DNA of 12,885 nt from NAK82 sp036172345 (GCA_036172345.1 JASFBB010000318.1:1-12885), one strand, 5' to 3'. Positions 1 to 6,814 are shown, counted from the first letter of the stretch. A program made the numbers and translations. Notes: generated by a model not told the origin, from the sequence alone.

Positions 1-22
1 CTCTCCCGGCGCTGCGGGCGAG
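1..22. repeat. Imperfect inverted repeat at the left window edge
   Basis: The arms CTCTCCCG (1-8) and CGGGCGAG (15-22) pair at 7 of 8 positions around the loop GCGCTG. The structure may begin before the window, so its full length is unknown. It is followed directly by two more stem-loops, which suggests a cluster of repetitive extragenic palindromes or the terminator region of an unseen upstream gene. No T-run follows, so a standard intrinsic terminator is not supported. Confidence 0.4.
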
Positions 23-39
23 GGGGTGTCCGCGCGTTG

Positions 40-66
40 TAGGGGCGACCAGCCCGGTCACCCGTA
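40..66. repeat. Imperfect palindrome, GGGGCGACC type
   Basis: The left arm (40-50, TAGGGGCGACC) pairs with the right arm (56-66, GGTCACCCGTA) at 9 of 11 positions around the loop AGCCC. I recall similar TAGGGGCGACC/GGTCGCCCCTA palindromes as common dispersed repeats in Chloroflexota and other GC-rich genomes, but could not check this here. The two arm mismatches would fit a decayed copy. No function is claimed. Confidence 0.45.
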
Positions 67-126
67 TAGCGGGCGTCACGTCCACTTTTTTCCCTAGGTG
101 GTCGACTCGTGCTATCATGATCAAGC

Positions 127-155
127 TTGCCGGCACGGCGATCGCGTGCCGGCAA
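127..155. repeat. Perfect 11-bp inverted repeat upstream of the peptidase
   Basis: TTGCCGGCACG (127-137) is perfectly complementary to CGTGCCGGCAA (145-155), with a 7-nt loop, GCGATCG, that is itself nearly symmetrical. It ends 52 bp before the peptidase start and lies just downstream of a weak possible -10 (TATCAT, 113-118), so it would fall in the 5' leader. It could be a repressor operator, a leader hairpin, or the end of an upstream transcription unit. The lack of a T-run argues against a simple terminator. The palindrome is directly visible; the role is inferred. Confidence 0.6.
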
Positions 156-207
156 CGTCGGTCTTGTGAATGCACAATCGTCTCTCAAGGAAAGGCTTTA
201 GCATATT

Positions 208-2049
208 ATGCCACACACGAGCCCAACCTATCTTCAGAGGCGCTGGAGCCTCGTGGATCTGTTCCCAGCGCCGGATAGCCCGGAAATACAATCTGCGATT
301 GAAGAGCTACAAACGCGCACCGCAGCGTTTGAGGGAGCGCGGGCGTGTTTGCGACCGGATATCTCGCCGGAAGAGTTGCTGGAACTCATCCACCAGTTGG
401 AGGTCATCACCCACCTCTCACAACGCCTGCACGCGTATGCCGGGCTGAGCTTCGCCGAAAACACCCAGAGCCGGGTAGCACAGACGCTGTTGGCACGCAC
501 GGATCAATTGATGGCGGACATTAACAATCGTCTGCTCTTTTTCAGCTTGTGGTGGAAGGAGCTGGACGACGAGAATGCAGCGCGTCTGATGGTGAGCGCA
601 GGGGAATTCCGCTATTGGCTCGAGACTATGCGCCGCTTCAAGCCCTACACGCTCTCCGAAGTGGAAGAGAAAATCATCAACCTGAAGGACGTGACAGGCG
701 TCCATGCATTGCGCACCCTTTACGACGCTATCACCAATCGATATACCTTCCGCCTCAAACTCGATGGCAGCGTAAGACGGCTGACCCGCGGCGAGCTCAG
801 TGCCTACTTCCGCCATCCTAATGCCGAGCTGCGTGTCCGCGCCTATCAAGAGCTGTGTCGCGTCTTCGCCCAGGACAGCCTGATACTGGGACAATTGTAT
901 CAAGCGGTGGTGCGCGACTGGTATAACGAGCAAGTGCAGCTGCGCGGTTTCTCCAGCCCGATCAGCGCGCGCAACTTGAGCAACGACCTGCCCGATCATG
1001 TGGTGGACACTCTATTAGAGGTATGTCGCCAGAACGCCCCGCTGTATCAGCGCTACTTCCGCCTCAAGGCGAAATGGCTGGGCATGGAACACCTGCGACG
1101 TTATGACCTGTACGCGCCGGTGATGCACACCGAGAAGATGTACGATTTTGGCGAAGCGGCCAGCATTGTGCTGAGTGCTTTCCATAGCTTCGACGCCCAG
1201 CTGGCCGATATGGCGCGCCAGGTGTTCCAGGCAGACCATCTGGACAGCCAGGTGCGCAGGGGCAAGCGCAGCGGTGCTTTCTGCTGGAGTGTGGCGCCTC
1301 GTCTGATCCCATGGGTCATGGTCAATTACCAGGGACGGCCTTCCGATGTAAGCACGCTGGCACACGAGCTGGGTCACGCCGTGCACAGCATCATCGCCGC
1401 ACACCACAGTGTCCTCACGTACCATAGCACGTTGCCGCTGGCCGAGACAGCTTCAACGTTCGGCGAAATGTTGTTGGTGGACCATCTCCTGAGCCAGAAG
1501 AGGGATGACGCGGTGCGTTATGAGCTGCTCTTCAATCAGCTGGATGATACCTATGCCACCATTATGCGCCAGGCTAACTTCGCCCTTTTTGAGCGCCAGG
1601 CACACGAGATGGTGCAGCAGGGTGCTTCGGTGGACGACCTGGCAAAGGCGTACCTGGAGAGCTTGCGCTCCCAATTCGGCGAGACAGTGGATGTCAACGA
1701 AGAGTTCCGCTGGGAATGGGTGTCCATTCCGCACATTTACCATACGCCTTTCTATGTATATGCGTATGCCTTCGGGCAGCTGCTGGTGCTTTCGCTCTAC
1801 CGCCAATACAAGATGACCGGAGAATCGTTCAAGCCGCGTTATCTGAGCATCCTGGCGGCGGGGGGTTCTGAATCGCCGCTACGCATCCTGGAGGCGGCCG
1901 GCATCGACGTCAGCCGCGCCGAGTTCTGGCAGAGCGGCTTCGATGCTGTGCGCGAGATAATCGAGCAATTGGAAACAATTCCGACCACATTGGGGCAGGA
2001 ACAACATTCTATACCTTCCGAGCGAGCTCGAATCGCGTTGCAACGGTGA
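208..2049 (+). CDS. pepF: M3 family zinc oligoendopeptidase (PepF-like)
   Basis: This 613-residue protein matches the usual length of the oligoendopeptidase F branch of peptidase family M3, cytoplasmic zinc enzymes that cut short peptides. The zinc motif HELGH is at residues 386-390: His386 and His390 should bind zinc and Glu387 should be the catalytic base. Glu413 in LAETAST is the likely third ligand. Near the C-terminus, IPHIYHTPFYVYAYAFG corresponds to the family's conserved His/Tyr substrate-binding segment. The N-terminus (WSLVDLF) is also typical of PepF, and an in-frame TAG lies nine bases upstream, so the ATG at 208 is the earliest start. An AGGAAAGG sequence lies about 12 nt before it, a longer spacing than ideal. 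There is no signal peptide. The next gene starts 7 nt after the stop, which suggests co-transcription. The likely role is peptide turnover; substrates are not predictable from sequence. Confidence 0.93.
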   Translation: MPHTSPTYLQRRWSLVDLFPAPDSPEIQSAIEELQTRTAAFEGARACLRPDISPEELLELIHQLEVITHLSQRLHAYAGLSFAENTQSRVAQTLLARTDQLMADINNRLLFFSLWWKELDDENAARLMVSAGEFRYWLETMRRFKPYTLSEVEEKIINLKDVTGVHALRTLYDAITNRYTFRLKLDGSVRRLTRGELSAYFRHPNAELRVRAYQELCRVFAQDSLILGQLYQAVVRDWYNEQVQLRGFSSPISARNLSNDLPDHVVDTLLEVCRQNAPLYQRYFRLKAKWLGMEHLRRYDLYAPVMHTEKMYDFGEAASIVLSAFHSFDAQLADMARQVFQADHLDSQVRRGKRSGAFCWSVAPRLIPWVMVNYQGRPSDVSTLAHELGHAVHSIIAAHHSVLTYHSTLPLAETASTFGEMLLVDHLLSQKRDDAVRYELLFNQLDDTYATIMRQANFALFERQAHEMVQQGASVDDLAKAYLESLRSQFGETVDVNEEFRWEWVSIPHIYHTPFYVYAYAFGQLLVLSLYRQYKMTGESFKPRYLSILAAGGSESPLRILEAAGIDVSRAEFWQSGFDAVREIIEQLETIPTTLGQEQHSIPSERARIALQR

Positions 2050-2056
2050 GAGAGCG

Positions 2057-2434
2057 ATGCACTTCGGTAAGGTCTGGCGGCTTTTCGTGGCGGTGCTGGC
2101 ATGGGGTGCGCTGTGGCTGTCCACGTCGCCATGCGATGCCCAATCCCCCTGGCCGCCCGTCACTCCTGTCCTTGCGATCACGGCAACACCGCCCGCTCAA
2201 GGACAGCGCCCACCACAACCCGCCGACAGTCTGCCTTCCGGGGTTGTAGGAACTTCGCCCAGGGATTCATCTTCCAGCTCACTCTTTGTGCAACCCGAAC
2301 CGACCCCTCTGCCGGAGGTCACCTTGTTCACCGTGCTCACGCCGGCGCGCTGCCTGATCTTGGCATTTGTCGGCGGGGTGGTTTTCATCATCGTCTATGG
2401 CCTCCAAATGGCCTTGGTGCGTCGTCTGCGCTGA
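2057..2434 (+). CDS. Small secreted or membrane-anchored protein of unknown function
   Basis: This 125-residue protein is not a family I recognise. It has a signal-peptide-like N-terminus (basic HFGKVWR, then a hydrophobic stretch, then SPCDAQ near residues 23-28), a Pro/Ser/Thr-rich middle (about 30-92) and one strong transmembrane helix near residues 99-119 that ends in the basic tail RRLR. The expected topology is an extracytoplasmic disordered segment held by a C-terminal helix with a short cytoplasmic tail. A GTGAGAGAG stretch spanning the end of the peptidase gene gives a weak ribosome-binding site for the ATG, and the 7-nt gap implies translational coupling. The Cys in SPCDAQ does not form a clear lipobox. 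It shares the anchor-plus-Pro-rich-linker style of the proteins at 3171-4571 and 9000-10175. Reality as a gene is supported by spacing and coherent topology, not by homology. Confidence 0.7.
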   Translation: MHFGKVWRLFVAVLAWGALWLSTSPCDAQSPWPPVTPVLAITATPPAQGQRPPQPADSLPSGVVGTSPRDSSSSSLFVQPEPTPLPEVTLFTVLTPARCLILAFVGGVVFIIVYGLQMALVRRLR

Positions 2435-2527
2435 TGTTCGCGATGTTCGCGGCACCATTTGCTCTCTATATGCAAGCAGGGTATTCTCCCGTCACCACGC
2501 ATCTCACACCAGCATACTTTGTGTCCA

Positions 2528-2533
2528 GGAGGA
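2528..2533 (+). promoter_or_regulatory. Shine-Dalgarno sequence deciding the DUF2148 start
   Basis: AGGAGG ends 4 nt before the ATG at 2538. It is the strongest ribosome-binding site among the rightward genes, and it supports the 175-residue protein over a longer reading of the same frame that would overlap the preceding gene. Confidence 0.75.
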
Positions 2534-2537
2534 TGTC

Positions 2538-3065
2538 ATGAACACGCTTGCGACCGTCGCCAATCTGATGGCACTCGCTGCGCGCACGGCGCCGAAGTCG
2601 CGCGGCCAGGATTTCATCGTAACCGCCATTGTGGAAGGGGAAGCGCTCCAATCCCTGGCGGAGAAGATGGTCGAAATCGGAGAGCGCACCGGACGCAAAT
2701 TCTTCCTGCGCGACGCCAAGAACGTGACCGCATCGGAGGTGATACTGCTCATCGGCATCAGAGATGCCCAGAAAGCGAACCTCAACTGCAGCGCCTGTGG
2801 CGCCCCCACGTGCAATGACCTGGACGTGGGCAGCTATGCAGGCGAGTTCCGCGGTCCCCAATGTGCTTTTCGTGTGATGGATTTGGGGATTGCCATTGGC
2901 TCCGCGGTCAAAATGGCCAGCATCCTGAACGCGGATAACCGCATTATGTATACGATTGGTGCGGCCGCATGCGCCCTGGGGATGCTGGATGCCGACCTTG
3001 CTGTAGGCATCCCGCTGTCCGCCACGGGGAAGAATATCTACTTTGACCGGCCGGCGGTGAGCTAG
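2538..3065 (+). CDS. DUF2148 ferredoxin-domain protein
   Basis: This 175-residue protein matches the DUF2148 family (uncharacterised proteins with a ferredoxin-like domain). Five cysteines stand out: Cys84, Cys87 and Cys92 in NCSACGAPTC, Cys109 in GPQCAF and Cys145 in AAACALG. The first four probably bind an iron-sulfur cluster. The C-terminal part, rich in small residues (MDLGIAIGSAVKMASIL onward), is also characteristic. The ATG at 2538 is chosen because a full AGGAGG lies just upstream (2528-2533). The frame is open further upstream, but that extension overlaps the preceding gene and does not resemble the family. There is no signal peptide or membrane helix, so it should be cytoplasmic. 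A redox or electron-transfer role is plausible; no specific reaction is known to me. It is the last rightward gene and faces the VWA gene across a palindromic repeat. Confidence 0.9.
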   Translation: MNTLATVANLMALAARTAPKSRGQDFIVTAIVEGEALQSLAEKMVEIGERTGRKFFLRDAKNVTASEVILLIGIRDAQKANLNCSACGAPTCNDLDVGSYAGEFRGPQCAFRVMDLGIAIGSAVKMASILNADNRIMYTIGAAACALGMLDADLAVGIPLSATGKNIYFDRPAVS

Positions 3066-3089
3066 GCGTACCCGTCGCTCCATCCCGTT

Positions 3090-3153
3090 ATCCGAGCCGC
3101 GACCGTGAGGGAGCGGTTTAACGTGCCGCTGGCTGACGCGCGCGGCTCGGTTT
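3090..3153. repeat. Dispersed palindromic element between convergent genes
   Basis: This is an inverted copy of the unit repeated at 12621-12885. Its first arm (3092-3116) starts CCGAGCCGCG and ends GAGGGAGCGG; its second arm (3126-3150) starts CCGCTGGCTGACG and ends CGCGGCTCGG; the loop is TTTAACGTG. The outer 10 bp pair perfectly, a 2-nt mismatch follows, then an inner stem with further mismatches and a closing 5-bp stem. It lies in the 105-bp gap between a rightward gene ending at 3065 and a leftward gene ending at 3171, so it could reduce read-through in both directions. Only three T's follow it on the plus strand, so it is not a standard terminator. Confidence 0.8.
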
Positions 3154-3170
3154 GGACGCGCAACATAGAC

Positions 3171-4571
3171 TCAGCGGCGTCTTCTCCGCAACAGTATCAC
3201 CAACAGCACAATGATCACCAAAACGATCAGGCCGCCGATGAGCGGCCATAGCGATTCGATGGCTGGGGCAGCTGCAGCTGCCGCAGCGGTGGGCGTCGGA
3301 GTTGGCTGGGGCAGCATTGTGGCGGTGGGCGAAGGCGCCGCTGTAGGTGAAAGCGTGGCCGTAGGCGGGAGTGTGGCCGTGGCTGATGGCATGGCTGTGG
3401 GCGAGAGCACACCCACAAGCACGAGCGTCGCCGTGGGCAACGGTGTGGCCGTGTGCGTGGGCAGTGGCGTCGCCGTGGGCGACGGTGTGGCCGTGTGCGT
3501 GGGCAATGGCGTCGCTTTTGCCGTGGCGGTGGCAGTGGGCGTGTTGGTCGGCGTCGGGGTCACGGTTGGCGTGGCGGTAGGGGTAAATGTCGGCGTGGGG
3601 GTGGGAATGAACGGCACAGGCCCGAAAGTGCCCACGCCCTCGCCGCTTTGGTCGCCCATGCGCACCCGCACCCGCACGGAATGCACCTGGCCATCTGGCA
3701 ACAGGCCGGAGCGATAGATCAAGCGCGTTTGCTGCCTGGGACGCTCTAAGATCTCGCGGAACAGGGACACCAACTGTGCCGAATCGGGAGTTTCTTGGTA
3801 GGAACCACCTGTCTCACGGGCAGCGCGCTGTAAGAACTCACGCGCCAGCCGGCCGCCCACACCTTCATATCCGATGGTGAAGATGGGGATGTTGGCTCGC
3901 GCCGCCTCGGCGATGGCCTCATCGGGTGTTGCCAGCACACTGCCGGGATCCTCGTCCACTCCATCCGTGAGCAGCACGATGAAACGGTTGTCCGGCGCCA
4001 TGCTTTTCGCCCAACGTGCCGCTTTGTACAGGGCGTCATACAGAGGAGTGCCTCCTTTCGCCCTCAGGCGATCCACCAGCGCCAGCACCGCGGCATGATC
4101 GGTGGTGAACAGATGCTCGCGGGTGGGGTCCAATTCGTTCAGTGCGATGGAGATCTTGAAGGCGAGCAGGGCCACGTAGTCTTGCGGTCCCATCCGTTCG
4201 ATGAATGCGCGCGCCGCAGCCTTGGCATCCTTCACCGGCTGACCGATCATCGAGCCGGAAATGTCCAGCACCAGGATGACATACACCGGTCGTGACGGGT
4301 TAAGCAGCGGCTCGATATGCATCACCGGACGCGCTTGCGTGCTATCGTCCTCAAAGATTTGCACCATCTCTGGTGTGATGTCGGAGACCACGCGCCCATA
4401 GGCATCCCGCACCGTGACTATGAGGGTCATCTGAGGGAAATTAGCCACGTTGGAGGCATCTACACTGATTGAAAGCGTGGTGGGAGAAGGTGCCTGTGCG
4501 TCTACACGAACGGGGAACGCACTTGCAAGGAACAATGCCACCCACAACAGCCGGAAAACGATGCGCATCAT
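3171..4571 (-). CDS. Secreted VWA-domain protein with Thr/Pro-rich stalk and C-terminal membrane anchor
   Basis: The 466-residue protein begins with a signal peptide (MMRIVFRLLWVALFLASAF, probable cleavage near VDAQA). A beta-rich N-terminal segment (about 31-95) of the type found before VWA domains in bacterial secreted proteins follows. The VWA domain spans about 96-280, and its metal-binding MIDAS site looks complete: Asp103, Ser105 and Ser107 (DISGS), Thr175 (GGTPLYDA) and Asp203 (LLTDG). Residues 322-435 form a long Thr/Pro/Ala stalk containing a 14-residue tandem repeat. A membrane helix (about 438-461) and an RRRRR tail close the protein. VWA domains usually bind protein partners through a divalent metal, so a surface adhesion or scaffolding role is likely. 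The start at 4571 has AGGAGG 5 nt upstream. An in-frame ATG at 4637 also has a good ribosome-binding site but would bury the signal peptide. The gene has its own promoter. Confidence 0.9.
   Translation of the reverse strand: MMRIVFRLLWVALFLASAFPVRVDAQAPSPTTLSISVDASNVANFPQMTLIVTVRDAYGRVVSDITPEMVQIFEDDSTQARPVMHIEPLLNPSRPVYVILVLDISGSMIGQPVKDAKAAARAFIERMGPQDYVALLAFKISIALNELDPTREHLFTTDHAAVLALVDRLRAKGGTPLYDALYKAARWAKSMAPDNRFIVLLTDGVDEDPGSVLATPDEAIAEAARANIPIFTIGYEGVGGRLAREFLQRAARETGGSYQETPDSAQLVSLFREILERPRQQTRLIYRSGLLPDGQVHSVRVRVRMGDQSGEGVGTFGPVPFIPTPTPTFTPTATPTVTPTPTNTPTATATAKATPLPTHTATPSPTATPLPTHTATPLPTATLVLVGVLSPTAMPSATATLPPTATLSPTAAPSPTATMLPQPTPTPTAAAAAAAPAIESLWPLIGGLIVLVIIVLLVILLRRRRR
3427..3510 (-). 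repeat. 42-bp tandem duplication inside the VWA protein stalk
   Basis: Bases 3427-3468 and 3469-3510 are nearly identical (three differences over 42 bp). On the minus strand they encode two adjacent 14-residue units of the form PLPTHTATPxPTAT. This is in-frame slippage-type expansion of the stalk and is likely to vary in number between strains. The surrounding 3300-3600 region is built of shorter, less regular Thr/Pro codon repeats. Confidence 0.85.
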
Positions 4572-4576
4572 TGTAA

Positions 4577-4582
4577 CCTCCT
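4577..4582 (-). promoter_or_regulatory. Shine-Dalgarno sequence deciding the VWA protein start
   Basis: On the minus strand AGGAGG lies 5 nt before the ATG at 4571. This spacing is optimal and places the start directly before a standard signal peptide. Confidence 0.75.
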
Positions 4583-4661
4583 CAGCGTTCATACTGGCAA
4601 TGAAGACACTCCATCCACGGAGAGTCCGGCTTTTCATCTGGTTCACCTCTGGATTGTTTGC

Positions 4662-4690
4662 ATTATAGGCTCATAATTCCGCAAAAGCAA
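4662..4690 (-). promoter_or_regulatory. Probable sigma-70-type promoter of the VWA gene
   Basis: On the minus strand a perfect -10, TATAAT (4667-4662), lies 17 bp from a partial -35, TTGCTT (4690-4685). The predicted transcription start is near 4655, giving a leader of about 85 nt before the ATG at 4571. The promoter separates the VWA gene from the operon upstream. The score rests on the perfect -10 and the exact spacing; the -35 matches only its first three bases. Confidence 0.6.
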
Positions 4691-4693
4691 CCT

Positions 4694-4720
4694 CTGCGAG
4701 CTGCGGTTATGAGGGAGCGG
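4694..4720 (+). repeat. Possible degenerate half-copy of the palindromic element
   Basis: This stretch matches the first arm of the element at 3091-3116 at 20 of 26 positions, including 11 consecutive bases (TGAGGGAGCGG). The second arm is not recognisable. It lies in the non-coding gap between the LPG-synthase-TM gene and the VWA gene, where such elements are expected. It could be a decayed copy or chance similarity. Confidence 0.35.
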
Positions 4721-4763
4721 ATATGTCCTTTTTACCACAGAGCGCGGAGCACGCTGTGCTGTT

Positions 4764-4785
4764 ACCTCCCGCAGGTTCCGGAGGT
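4764..4785. repeat. Short stem-loop after the glycosyltransferase operon
   Basis: ACCTCC (4764-4769) pairs with GGAGGT (4780-4785) across a 10-nt loop, 43 bp beyond the end of the LPG-synthase-TM gene. No T-run follows on the minus strand, so it is at most a weak or factor-assisted terminator. The rest of the 4572-4827 gap holds the VWA promoter and leader; I see no other gene. Confidence 0.3.
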
Positions 4786-4827
4786 GCGAGAGGGTTGCGT
4801 GTTTCCACTTGCCTACGCGCGCGGCGC

Positions 4828-5817
4828 TTATGTGCCCGATGCTTCCATGGCATGCCGCGCCGTCTCGCCGGCGCCGGCCTTCCCGCGCCACCACAAGATC
4901 CCCCCGGGCACGCTGGTGATATAGATGATCAGCTGTTTGAGCAAAGAAATGGAAAAAGCAAGGCTCGCCGGCACACCGACCAACCCGTAGAAGAAAGGAT
5001 AGATCGCTTGGGTGACGCCCAGCCCCCCGATCGACACAGGCACCAGCAACACAAACGCGATGATCGGGTTGAAGATAAAGATATAGATCAGAGCGACTCC
5101 ACCACCCAGAGACTGGGCGATCAGGTAGTCCGTCATATTGGTGAGGATGAGGGTGGACAAGGAGAGACAGAAAGCAACCGCCAGAGCACCATAGCTATGA
5201 CGATACGCATCGAGTGCCTCCGAGGTGCGGTGATAGAGAGGAGAAAGCGGCACGAGCGGTCGCCAACGGAAAGCTTTTCCCAGCTGCGCCCGGATGCGGC
5301 GGCTGAGCATCGCGGCAAACCCTCCGACGACCAGCCCGAGCGCAACCACCGCTGCCACTTCCACACCTTGTAGCTCCTTGTGGTGCATAAACAGGATCGC
5401 CACCGCGGCGGAGACGGCGGCACATACCATGAAGGCAGCCAAGCCCACGATGCGATCCACAATCACGCTGATCGCAGCTTCGGCGGTGCATTCCGTGTAG
5501 CGCGCCAGGCCATAACCGCGCATCACGTCGCCCCCCACGTTGGCGGGCAGAAAGTTGTTGAAAAAGAACCCGACATAGGTGTAGCTCAGGATGGCGTAAA
5601 ACGGCACAGCAATGCGCTGCGCGCGCAACAGGATATACCATTTCAGCGCGGAGTTCGTCATGGCGGCAAGAAACAGCAGTGCTGCTGGCAGCAGGTAAAG
5701 ATAATTGGCGCTATACAGCACCGTCTTCACCTGCTCCAGGTCCATGCGCCAGAATAGGTATACGATCAGACCCGAGCTGACCAAAATCTTGAGTGAGGTG
5801 GACAGATGTTTCTTCAA
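4828..5817 (-). CDS. Lysylphosphatidylglycerol synthase TM-region (UPF0104/YbhN-like) membrane protein
   Basis: The 329-residue polytopic protein matches the LPG_synthase_TM family. It has about 7-8 hydrophobic segments, the motif NNFLPANVGGDVMR (87-100), the DRIVGL segment (121-126) and the C-terminal VSIGGLGVTQ (261-270), all typical of this group. The soluble aminoacyl-transfer domain of true MprF is absent, so it should not be called lysyl-phosphatidylglycerol synthase. Stand-alone members are often found beside glycosyltransferases and are thought to act on or move membrane lipids, but the activity is unclear. The start is TTG at 5817; no ATG is available before the first membrane helix, and the next Met (residue 25) would remove that helix. 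It begins 7 nt after the glycosyltransferase stop, so translation is probably coupled. Confidence 0.88.
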   Translation of the reverse strand: MKKHLSTSLKILVSSGLIVYLFWRMDLEQVKTVLYSANYLYLLPAALLFLAAMTNSALKWYILLRAQRIAVPFYAILSYTYVGFFFNNFLPANVGGDVMRGYGLARYTECTAEAAISVIVDRIVGLAAFMVCAAVSAAVAILFMHHKELQGVEVAAVVALGLVVGGFAAMLSRRIRAQLGKAFRWRPLVPLSPLYHRTSEALDAYRHSYGALAVAFCLSLSTLILTNMTDYLIAQSLGGGVALIYIFIFNPIIAFVLLVPVSIGGLGVTQAIYPFFYGLVGVPASLAFSISLLKQLIIYITSVPGGILWWRGKAGAGETARHAMEASGT

Positions 5818-5824
5818 AGCAGTC

Positions 5825-6814
5825 TCATTCCTGTCGTGTGCGAGGTGGTGAAGAAGCGAGATGCGTGGATGGAGCGGGTGGAGGGCTCACCCGTTTGGTG
5901 CTCCAGGCAATATCCCAGACCTCGTGGCGGCGGTGGCGCACACGATAATCCCACCAGCCCAAGATGCGCGCGATTCCCTCGAGAAACGCCAGCACGCCCA
6001 GCGCCCAGATGAGCTGGAGGGCGCGCCACACCTCGCCCAGGGCCAGGCGCAACACCCGACTGCCGTCCAGGCTGGACACGCGGTAGCCATACTTTTCCAT
6101 CAGATGCAGGTGTCCCGCATAATTGCGCCGGCGTTGCTTGATGAAATCCCCCACGGTTTGTGGCCCCATGTTATAGACCACCGCGTCCGGCGCATAGCGC
6201 ACTTGCAAGCCACGCCGCACCACCAAAGCTTCCACGAACGCTTCGTCCATCGCCACGTCGGGGGGAATGCGGTCAAACACCTTGCGGAAGGCGATGAGTT
6301 CCCCCAGCCGGGGGATCTCGAGACACAGCTGATGTTCCAGGCGCAGACGCAGGTGGCTCATATAGCCCACAATGTGTTCCGGCGCGTTCACCGGCACCTT
6401 ATGCGCACCGGTCATCCCCACCGCCGGATCGGCAAACATGCGCACCATATTTTCAATGGCGTCCTCGCCGGGCAGGGTGTCGCCGCTTTCCAGGACGCAG
6501 ATGTTCTCTTGGGCGTGCGCGAGAAACAAGTTGACAGCGGAGGTCTTGCCTTCGCGCTTTTCCTGCACGAGCAGCTTGATGCGCGGATCACAGGCCATAT
6601 GTTCGCGCACGATTTCCTCGGTGCGATCGGTGCAGCCCGAGGCGACCACGATGATCTCGGTGATCTCCACAGTGCGCAAGCGTTGGTTGCGTATCGCTTC
6701 CAACAGCTGACCGATGTTCGCCTCTTCATTGTGGGCAGTGATCCCAACACTGCACCGGATTATGGGGGGCGCAGAACAAGGCTGGCCTGCAGACATAGGC
6801 GGCTGAAGGCTCAT
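5825..6814 (-). CDS. Family 2 glycosyltransferase, membrane-associated
   Basis: The 329-residue protein has the GT-A fold of GT2 enzymes. The N-terminal strand RCSVGITAHNEEANIG (20-35) is the nucleotide-sugar binding start, and VVASGCTDRT (56-65) is the usual second motif. Where most members have DxD, this one reads ESGDT (109-113), so the metal motif is altered. Asp190-Glu191 is the likely catalytic-base region and QRRRNY (227-232) corresponds to the acceptor-side QxxRW-like motif. One hydrophobic helix near 266-285 and a basic, Pro-rich C-terminus suggest membrane attachment. The ATG at 6814 overlaps the upstream stop as ATGA and has GGGAG just before it. The frame is open further upstream, but that part is the four-TM gene in another frame. 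Together with its neighbours it probably glycosylates a membrane lipid or cell-surface glycan; donor and acceptor are unknown. Confidence 0.9.
   Translation of the reverse strand: MSLQPPMSAGQPCSAPPIIRCSVGITAHNEEANIGQLLEAIRNQRLRTVEITEIIVVASGCTDRTEEIVREHMACDPRIKLLVQEKREGKTSAVNLFLAHAQENICVLESGDTLPGEDAIENMVRMFADPAVGMTGAHKVPVNAPEHIVGYMSHLRLRLEHQLCLEIPRLGELIAFRKVFDRIPPDVAMDEAFVEALVVRRGLQVRYAPDAVVYNMGPQTVGDFIKQRRRNYAGHLHLMEKYGYRVSSLDGSRVLRLALGEVWRALQLIWALGVLAFLEGIARILGWWDYRVRHRRHEVWDIAWSTKRVSPPPAPSTHLASSPPRTRQE

Noticed and set aside
3090..3153. Ordinary intrinsic terminator
   Set aside because: The stem is long and GC-rich but only three T's follow on the plus strand and none on the minus strand. 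The sequence is shared with the array at the right end, so repeat element is the better label.
3211..3717. Plus-strand open frame rich in Gly-Val-Ala repeats
   Set aside because: It is the mirror of the Thr/Pro codon repeats of the VWA stalk on the minus strand. It has no ribosome-binding site or family, while the minus-strand frame has a signal peptide, MIDAS motif and anchor.
4723..5373. Plus-strand open frame of 216 codons beginning in the gap before the VWA gene
   Set aside because: Most of it is antisense to the LPG-synthase-TM gene. The part in the gap has no ribosome-binding site and a low-complexity charged composition.
4828..5817. True lysylphosphatidylglycerol synthase (MprF)
   Set aside because: Only the membrane domain family is present. 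The soluble aminoacyl-transferase domain of MprF is missing and no separate gene for it lies nearby.
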